From Micromonospora trifolii (GTDB lineage Bacteria; Actinomycetota; Actinomycetes; Mycobacteriales; Micromonosporaceae), in contig NZ_JAKKFD010000035.1 in the NCBI RefSeq assembly GCF_022229005.1, positions 1 through 64,000 on the forward strand: a stretch of DNA of 64,000 nt, written 5' to 3'. This document shows, piece after piece, positions 58,933 through 64,000 of the stretch; within the stretch, counting starts at the first letter, position 1, and each line of letters opens with the position of its first letter. The translations under genes and the position numbers were made by a program. Below the pieces are notes generated by a model. That model did not search any database and was not told the DNA's origin. It worked only from the letters and a program-made list of their open reading frames with translations.

Positions 58933-60582
58933 TTACGGGCGGACGGTCTCCTGCTGGACGGTCTGCTGGCCGGGGTCCGCAGATGGCGTGGCAGTGCGGG
59001 CTCCTGACGGAAGCGGGTTGTCCGCCGTCTGGTGCAAGCCGGGCACGCGGTCCTCGATCACGAACGAGGCCCGCGTGTACGCGGGCGCGTCCGGCCGAGT
59101 GACGTACGGCAGTACGTCGAAGTCGGCCGTGAGCTGCCCCGGAGTGATCGTCGTGCGGACGTACCCCCGGAGGTTGTTCTGGAAGCGCAGGTGCGGGTTG
59201 AACGCGAACCACGGGTGCGAGCCGGAGACCGAGTCCGCGCCGTCGCCGGTCGAGGTGATCGACGAGCAGACCAGTTCGGTGCCGACAGTGCGCGAGGTCG
59301 GGTCGGCGTAATCGAGCTTGAGGTCGCTGGCCCAGTGGGCGTGCACGTCGCCGGTCAGCACCACCGGGTTGCGCACCCCGGCACCGAGCCAGCCCCGGGT
59401 GATCCGGTCCCGGGAAGCGGCGTAGCCGTCCCAGGCGTCCATGCTGGTGACCGTGAGCGGGCCGGAGTTGTTGTCCCGTTGAGCGAAGAAGACCTGCTGG
59501 CCCAGAATGTCCCACCGGGCGTCCGAACGGCGGAAGCCGTCCAGGAGCCACGCCTCCTGCTCGGCCCCGGTGATCGACCGGGCCGGGTCGGATGCCGCCG
59601 CGCAGTCCCGGTAGCCGTCGCCGCAGGCCTGGTCGTCGCGGTACTGCCGGGTGTCGAGCATGTGGAACGTGGCCAGACGCCCCCAGCGCACCCGCCGGTA
59701 GAGCTGCATGTCGATGCCGCGGGGGATCGAGGTGCGCCGCAGCGGCATGTTCTCGTAGTACGCCTGGAACGCCGACGCCCGCCGCGCGGGGAACTCCGGG
59801 TCCGGCGCCTCGGGCACCTCGTCGGCCCAGTTGTTCTCCACCTCGTGGTCGTCGAACACCACCGCCCACGGCGCCACCGCGTGCGCGGCCTGCAGGTCGG
59901 CGTCGGTCTTGTACTGGGCGTGCCGCTGGCGGTAGTTGGCCAGCGTCCGCGTCTCCGGTCCCTCATGGTCACGCGGGTTGCCACCCGGGACGTTGTACGT
60001 GTCCGGGGCGTATTCGTACTGGTAGTCGCCCAGGTGCAGGATCAGCTCCGGCTCGGTCTCGGCGAGGCGGCGGTAGGCGGTGAAGTAGCCGTGCTCGTAC
60101 TGGGAGCAGGACGCGAAGCCCATCGCCAGGGCGGCCGGCATGGTCCACGGTGCCGGAGCGGTGCGAGTGCGCCCGATCGGCGAGAGGTGTCGCTCGGCGC
60201 GGAATCGGTAGAAGTACTCGCGCCCGGGCAGCAGGCCGGCCAGCTCCACGTGCACGCTGTGCGCCGAGCGGGTGCGGGCGACCGCTACCCCACGGCGCAC
60301 CACGTGCCGGAACCGCTCGTCGGCGGCCAGCTCCCAGTGCACCGGCACGTCGCGGTCCGGCATGCCGCCGAGGCCGTCCTCGGCCAGTGGCTGCGGGGCC
60401 AGGCGGGTCCACAGCACGAACCCGTCGTGGTCGGGGTCGCCGGAGGCCACACCGAGGGTGAACGGATAGGTCAGCGGCCGGTGGGCCGCCGCCGCGCCGG
60501 CCGCCACCGGCAGCCCGGTGACCGCGCCCGCGGCGCCGAGTGCGGCGCCGGACAGCAGGATGGTACGTCGGGACAGTGACAC
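58933..60582 (-). CDS. phoD: Tat-exported alkaline phosphatase D (PhoD)
   Basis: 549 aa. A twin-arginine signal (SLSRRTILLSGAALGAAG) exports the folded enzyme. PhoD metal site motifs follow: GFASCSQYEHG, HLGDYQYEY, VFDDHEVENNW and VLTGDVHAHW, which hold Fe/Ca ligands. An N-terminal domain of about 100 residues (VHWELAADERF, LLPGREYFYRF) precedes the catalytic core. It hydrolyses phosphodiesters and monoesters under phosphate starvation. GTG 60582 lies 5 nt after GGGGAGGA. No PHO box was recognised upstream. Confidence 0.93.
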   Translation of the reverse strand: MSLSRRTILLSGAALGAAGAVTGLPVAAGAAAAHRPLTYPFTLGVASGDPDHDGFVLWTRLAPQPLAEDGLGGMPDRDVPVHWELAADERFRHVVRRGVAVARTRSAHSVHVELAGLLPGREYFYRFRAERHLSPIGRTRTAPAPWTMPAALAMGFASCSQYEHGYFTAYRRLAETEPELILHLGDYQYEYAPDTYNVPGGNPRDHEGPETRTLANYRQRHAQYKTDADLQAAHAVAPWAVVFDDHEVENNWADEVPEAPDPEFPARRASAFQAYYENMPLRRTSIPRGIDMQLYRRVRWGRLATFHMLDTRQYRDDQACGDGYRDCAAASDPARSITGAEQEAWLLDGFRRSDARWDILGQQVFFAQRDNNSGPLTVTSMDAWDGYAASRDRITRGWLGAGVRNPVVLTGDVHAHWASDLKLDYADPTSRTVGTELVCSSITSTGDGADSVSGSHPWFAFNPHLRFQNNLRGYVRTTITPGQLTADFDVLPYVTRPDAPAYTRASFVIEDRVPGLHQTADNPLPSGARTATPSADPGQQTVQQETVRP

Positions 60583-60772
60583 GAGTCCTCCCCAGAGTCC
60601 GATCTTCGTGACTCCGGGAGCCTCGCGAGCCCCGGTGGCCGACAGGTGACAGCGAGTGGCCCTGCTCGTCGCCGGCAGTCGAACACCGATGACCACTGTC
60701 GATCCGTTCTGACCTGCCGCCCACGAACCTGATCGCTGAGTTGGACGACCGCGTACTGCGTACGATGTGGCC

Positions 60773-61252
60773 GTGACGCAGCAGGTGGGTTCCGCAGTGG
60801 GCGGGCCGGTGGACCGCGCCGGCCTCGCCGTCGACGTGGTGCGGCGGATGGCGCACGTCACCGACGCTCTGCGACACCGGCAGGGCACCGCGTTCGCCGA
60901 GTTGGGGCTCACCCCGGCGGCAGCCCGGGCGCTGCGCGAGTTGGACCCGGACCACCCGCTGCCGGCCCGGGATCTCGCCGGTCAGTTGGGTTGCGACAGG
61001 TCGAACGTGACGGTGCTGGTCGACAAGCTGGAGCAGGCCGGGCTGGTCGAGCGCCGCACCGACCCGACGGATCGACGGCAGAAGACGCTGCTGGTGACCG
61101 GGGAGGGCCGCGCCGTGCGGGCCCGGGTGATCGAGGTGATGTCCGACTCCCGACTCCTGTCCGGGCTGAGCGACGAGGAACTGGGCACCCTTCGTGAGCT
61201 GGTCTGGAAGGTGTCCGACGGTGGCTGTCCGGAGTCCTTCGGGCCGGAGTGA
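60773..61252 (+). CDS. MarR-family transcriptional regulator
   Basis: 159 aa winged-helix regulator. The recognition region LPARDLAGQLGCDRSNVTVLVDKLEQAGLVER and wing DRRQKTLLVT are typical. It precedes the E1 fusion gene by 63 nt in the same direction and diverges from phoD. GTG 60773 follows TACGAT by 6 nt without a Shine-Dalgarno, so it is probably leaderless; GTG 60767 is in frame two codons upstream. GCGTAC occurs twice (about 60751 and 60758), overlapping that hexamer, and might be an operator. Confidence 0.88.
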   Translation: MTQQVGSAVGGPVDRAGLAVDVVRRMAHVTDALRHRQGTAFAELGLTPAAARALRELDPDHPLPARDLAGQLGCDRSNVTVLVDKLEQAGLVERRTDPTDRRQKTLLVTGEGRAVRARVIEVMSDSRLLSGLSDEELGTLRELVWKVSDGGCPESFGPE

Positions 61253-61315
61253 GCGCACCCCTGCCGGCCGTGTCCCACTGGGCGAGCAGGGCTTCCGTCG
61301 GTAATGCTGTCCGAC

Positions 61316-63790
61316 GTGACCACCCCGCAAGATCTCGACGACCGGTTCCGGGAGACGCTGGCGGCGCTGCCTGCCGCCGAGCGGCGGCGTGACCCCGCCG
61401 ACCCGGTCACCGACGACGCCCCACTGACCGGCGCGCAGGTGCTGGACCTGTTCGACGCGCAGGTGACCAGCCGGCAGCTCGACCTGGCCGGCCGCTGGTT
61501 GCGCAGCTTCGGGGAGGGTTTCTACACCATCGGGTCGGCCGGGCACGAGGGCAACGCAGCGGTCGCCGCCGCGCTGCGTCCCACCGATCCGGCGCTGCTG
61601 CACTACCGCTCGGGCGCCTTCTACTGCCTCCGCGCCGCCCAGGCCGCCGCCGGCCCAACGCTGGCCGCCGACTCCGAGCCGTCCGCCGACAGTGAGTCGA
61701 CAGCCGACGGCGCATCGACCCGCGACCCCGAGCCGTCCGCCGATCCGCAGGTGTCCGAATCGGAGCCGGACGGGACCGGACCGACCTCGGCGACCTCGGC
61801 CGCCAACGGGTTCGGGACGTACGCCGACGCGGCCCGGGACGTGCTGCGCGGGATGGTCGCGTCCAGCCTCGAGCCGATCGCCGGGGGCCGGCACAAGGTG
61901 TTCGGCCGGGCCGACCTGGCCATCGTGCCGACCACCTCCACCATCGCCTCGCACCTGCCCCGCGCTGTCGGGATGGGACTGGCAGTCGAGCGGCTGCGCC
62001 GGCTGGACAGCGCCGGACGGCGCACCGGCGCCGGGGTGCGGGTCGGCAGCGGCGCGGGCGCCACACACGCCCCCTGGCCACCGGACGCGATAGTGGTCTG
62101 CTCCTTCGGCGACGCCTCGGTCAACCACGCCAGCGCCACCGCCGCCTTCAACACCGCCGGGTGGTACGACCACGCCGGGCTGCGGATCCCGGTGCTCTTC
62201 GTCTGCGAGGACAACGGGCTGGGCATCAGCGTCCGCTCACCGGAGGGCTGGGTCGAGACGACCCTGCGCGCCAAGCCGGGCATCCGCTACTTCAGCGCGG
62301 ACGGAGCCGACCCGGTGCGGACGTACGAGGTGGCGGCAGAGGCAGCGACGTGGGTCCGCCGCAACCGCCGGCCGGCCGTGCTGCACCTGCGCACCGTACG
62401 GCTGATGGGCCACGCCGGGGCGGACGCGGAGTCGGCGTACCGGAGCCCGACCGAGCTGGCCGAGGACCTGGACCGGGACCCGGTGGCCGCCACCGCGCGG
62501 CTGCTGGTCGACGCCGGCGTGGCGACCGGCGAGGAGCTGCTGGCCCGGTACGACGAGACCGGCTGGCAGGTACGCCGGCTGGCCGAGGAGGTGCTGGGCG
62601 AGCCGAAGCTGGCCTCCGCGGCCGACGTGGTGTCGGCGCTGGCGCCCCGCCGTCCGGTGCGGGTGGCGCGGGCGGTGGCCGACGCCGCGGCGCGGGCCAG
62701 TGGGCCGGGCGCGGGCGCCCGCGCGGAGGCGTTCGGCGGCAAGCCGCCGGAGTTGGCCGGGCCGATGACACTGGCGCAGAGCATCAACGCCGCACTCGCC
62801 GACGGGATGCTCGACCACCCGCAGATGGCGCTCTTCGGTGAGGATGTGGCAGCCAAGGGCGGCGTGTACGGGGTGACGAAGGGGCTGCGCGACCGGTTCG
62901 GGGCGGCGCGGGTCTTCGACACGCTGCTCGACGAGACGTCGGTGCTCGGGCTGGGCCTCGGCGCCGGGCTGGCCGGGATGCTGCCGGTGCCGGAGATCCA
63001 GTACCTGGCGTACCTGCACAACGCCGAGGACCAACTGCGCGGCGAGGCGGCCACCATGCGGTTCTTCTCGCAGGGGGCGTTCCGCAACCCGATGGTGGTG
63101 CGGGTGGCGGGCCTGGCGTACCAGGAGGGGTTCGGCGGGCACTTCCACAACGACAACTCGGTGGCCGTACTCCGGGATGTGCCCGGTCTGGTGGTCGCGG
63201 TGCCGGCGCGGCCGGACGACGCCGCGCCCATGCTGCGGACCTGTCTGGCGAGCGCGGCGGTGGACGGCAGTGTCTGCGTGTTCCTGGAGCCGATCGCGCT
63301 CTACCACACCCGCGATCTGTACACGGATGGTGACGGCGAGTGGTTGGCCGGCTATCCGGAGCCGGGCGGGTGGGTGGCCGGGCACGTGCCGATCGGGCGG
63401 GCCCGGGTCTACCGGGTCGGCTCGGCGGACGACCTCACCATCATCACCTTCGGTAACGGGGTGCGGATGTCCCTGCGGGCCGCGGCCGTCCTCGCCGAGG
63501 AGGGCGTGGGCACCCGTGTGGTGGATCTGCGTTGGCTGGCTCCGCTGCCGGTGGCGGACATCATCAGGGAGTCCTCGGCGACCGGCCGGGTGCTGGTGGT
63601 GGACGAGACGCGCCGCTCCGGCGGGGTCGGCGAGGGCGTCATCGCCGCGCTGGTCGACGCCGGATATGTCGGTGCCGCGCGTCGAGTGGCGGGAGTTGAC
63701 TCGTTTGTACCATTAGGTCCGGCAGCACGTCACGTACTGGTCTCCGAGGAAGCCATTACCGACGGTGCCCGTACGCTGCTGGCACGGTAA
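61316..63790 (+). CDS. Fused E1 alpha-beta 2-oxoacid dehydrogenase (branched-chain type)
   Basis: About 824 aa. The N-terminal half is an E1-alpha module with the ThDP motif GDASVNHASATAAFN ... EDNGLG. The C-terminal half is E1-beta (MTLAQSINAAL ... FGEDVAAKGGVYGVTKGL, ALYHTRDLY, VVDLRWLAPL). It probably decarboxylates branched-chain or related 2-oxo acids. The two subunits are normally separate proteins. A Ser/Asp/Glu/Pro low-complexity insertion (about residues 120-160) interrupts the alpha module after LRAAQAAAG. The start is uncertain: GTG 61316 or ATG 61304. Confidence 0.87.
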   Translation: MTTPQDLDDRFRETLAALPAAERRRDPADPVTDDAPLTGAQVLDLFDAQVTSRQLDLAGRWLRSFGEGFYTIGSAGHEGNAAVAAALRPTDPALLHYRSGAFYCLRAAQAAAGPTLAADSEPSADSESTADGASTRDPEPSADPQVSESEPDGTGPTSATSAANGFGTYADAARDVLRGMVASSLEPIAGGRHKVFGRADLAIVPTTSTIASHLPRAVGMGLAVERLRRLDSAGRRTGAGVRVGSGAGATHAPWPPDAIVVCSFGDASVNHASATAAFNTAGWYDHAGLRIPVLFVCEDNGLGISVRSPEGWVETTLRAKPGIRYFSADGADPVRTYEVAAEAATWVRRNRRPAVLHLRTVRLMGHAGADAESAYRSPTELAEDLDRDPVAATARLLVDAGVATGEELLARYDETGWQVRRLAEEVLGEPKLASAADVVSALAPRRPVRVARAVADAAARASGPGAGARAEAFGGKPPELAGPMTLAQSINAALADGMLDHPQMALFGEDVAAKGGVYGVTKGLRDRFGAARVFDTLLDETSVLGLGLGAGLAGMLPVPEIQYLAYLHNAEDQLRGEAATMRFFSQGAFRNPMVVRVAGLAYQEGFGGHFHNDNSVAVLRDVPGLVVAVPARPDDAAPMLRTCLASAAVDGSVCVFLEPIALYHTRDLYTDGDGEWLAGYPEPGGWVAGHVPIGRARVYRVGSADDLTIITFGNGVRMSLRAAAVLAEEGVGTRVVDLRWLAPLPVADIIRESSATGRVLVVDETRRSGGVGEGVIAALVDAGYVGAARRVAGVDSFVPLGPAARHVLVSEEAITDGARTLLAR

Positions 63791-63902
63791 ATTCCGTTCC
63801 ACCCGGTGCGCCACTTGCGCGCAGAGGCACAACTGTGTGGACTTTGCCTGACGGCGTCGCAGCGACGCCGCGAGCAGGGACGAGATGAGGAGGCACGCGA
63901 CA

Positions 63903-64000
63903 GTGAGCGCGACCGCTGGTCAGGCCGCCGACGGGGTACGCAGCCTGGCGGACCGGTTCGGAATCGAACCGGGGATGGTCGTCATGGAGATGGGGTACGA
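63903..64000 (+). CDS. DUF3052 family protein, N-terminal part (cut by window edge)
   Basis: The first 32 residues, VSATAGQAADGVRSLADRFG then IEPGMVVMEMGY, match the start of DUF3052, a short actinobacterial protein of unknown function found near aceE. GAGGAGG lies about 9 nt before GTG 63903. A hairpin ggcgtcg-cag-cgacgcc (63853-63869) in the preceding spacer may terminate the E1 transcript. Confidence 0.8.
   Translation, partial: MSATAGQAADGVRSLADRFGIEPGMVVMEMGY

Noticed and set aside
61680..61790. Possible frameshift in the fused E1 gene at its low-complexity insertion
   Set aside because: The frame stays open, the third-position G/C bias continues, and conserved motifs resume directly after it.
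1..64000. CRISPR arrays, rRNA or tRNA genes
   Set aside because: No regularly spaced repeats and no cloverleaf or rRNA signature were recognised on either strand.

Overview
The window is high-GC actinobacterial DNA with strong G/C bias at third codon positions, frequent GTG starts and GTGA/ATGA gene overlaps. Gene content and order point to the Micromonosporaceae, most likely Micromonospora or a close relative. The evidence is a homodimeric-type pyruvate dehydrogenase E1, a fab cluster headed by a FasR/PucR-type regulator, DUF3145 and DUF3052 proteins, HelR/HelD, and xyloglucanase, amylase and beta-glucosidase genes. Placement is by recognition only; no search was run. Most of the window is core chromosome. 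The only mobile-element trace is the 3' end of an IS30-type transposase at the left edge.

Layout. 1-6.0 kb: IS30 end, site-2 protease with CBS domains, alpha/beta hydrolase, and an ABC exporter pair followed by a NarL-type two-component pair. 6.0-8.5 kb: L,D-transpeptidase and secreted alpha-amylase. 8.8-13.4 kb: a tight four-gene redox cluster (membrane cytochrome b, NuoF-like protein fused to ferredoxin, thioredoxin-like lipoprotein, CcdA). 13.4-18.7 kb: serS, a MerR regulator fused to two beta-clamp domains, a saccharopine-dehydrogenase-like reductase, a zinc alcohol dehydrogenase and a small hypothetical. 18.8-23.5 kb: a MalT-like (LAL) regulator, DsbA-like protein, peroxiredoxin and triple-BON protein. 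23.9-32.4 kb: GH74-CBM2 xyloglucanase under a CebR-like box, small proteins, STAS protein, surE, a PfkB kinase, and a peptidoglycan-hydrolase-like protein preceded by a c-di-AMP riboswitch. 32.6-38.0 kb: CDF metal exporter, HelR-type ATPase, hydrolase, beta-carbonic anhydrase, unknown 109-aa protein. 38.3-45.9 kb: DUF3145, GH3 lipoprotein, a 72-aa protein and the fasR-fabD-fabH-acpP-fabF cluster. 46-54.9 kb: a second two-component pair, CopC-like protein, gltX, MFS transporter with GH1 beta-glucosidase, SRPBCC protein. 55-64 kb: aceE, YjbQ, PhoD, MarR, a fused E1 alpha/beta dehydrogenase, and the start of a DUF3052 gene.

The genes fall into several themes. Plant and starch polysaccharide use is represented by amylase, xyloglucanase, and beta-glucosidase with its transporter. 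Fatty-acid synthesis and its acetyl-CoA supply are represented by fab, aceE and the E1 fusion. Cell-envelope upkeep and thiol/redox chemistry across the membrane make up the rest.

The two most promising uncharacterised items are the MerR-sliding clamp fusion (14755-15837) and the cytochrome b/NuoF-ferredoxin/TlpA/CcdA cluster (8772-13377). Many gene ends carry long perfect palindromes. At least eight genes lack a Shine-Dalgarno sequence and instead have a (T/C)AnnnT hexamer 6-7 nt before the start codon, which suggests leaderless transcription.
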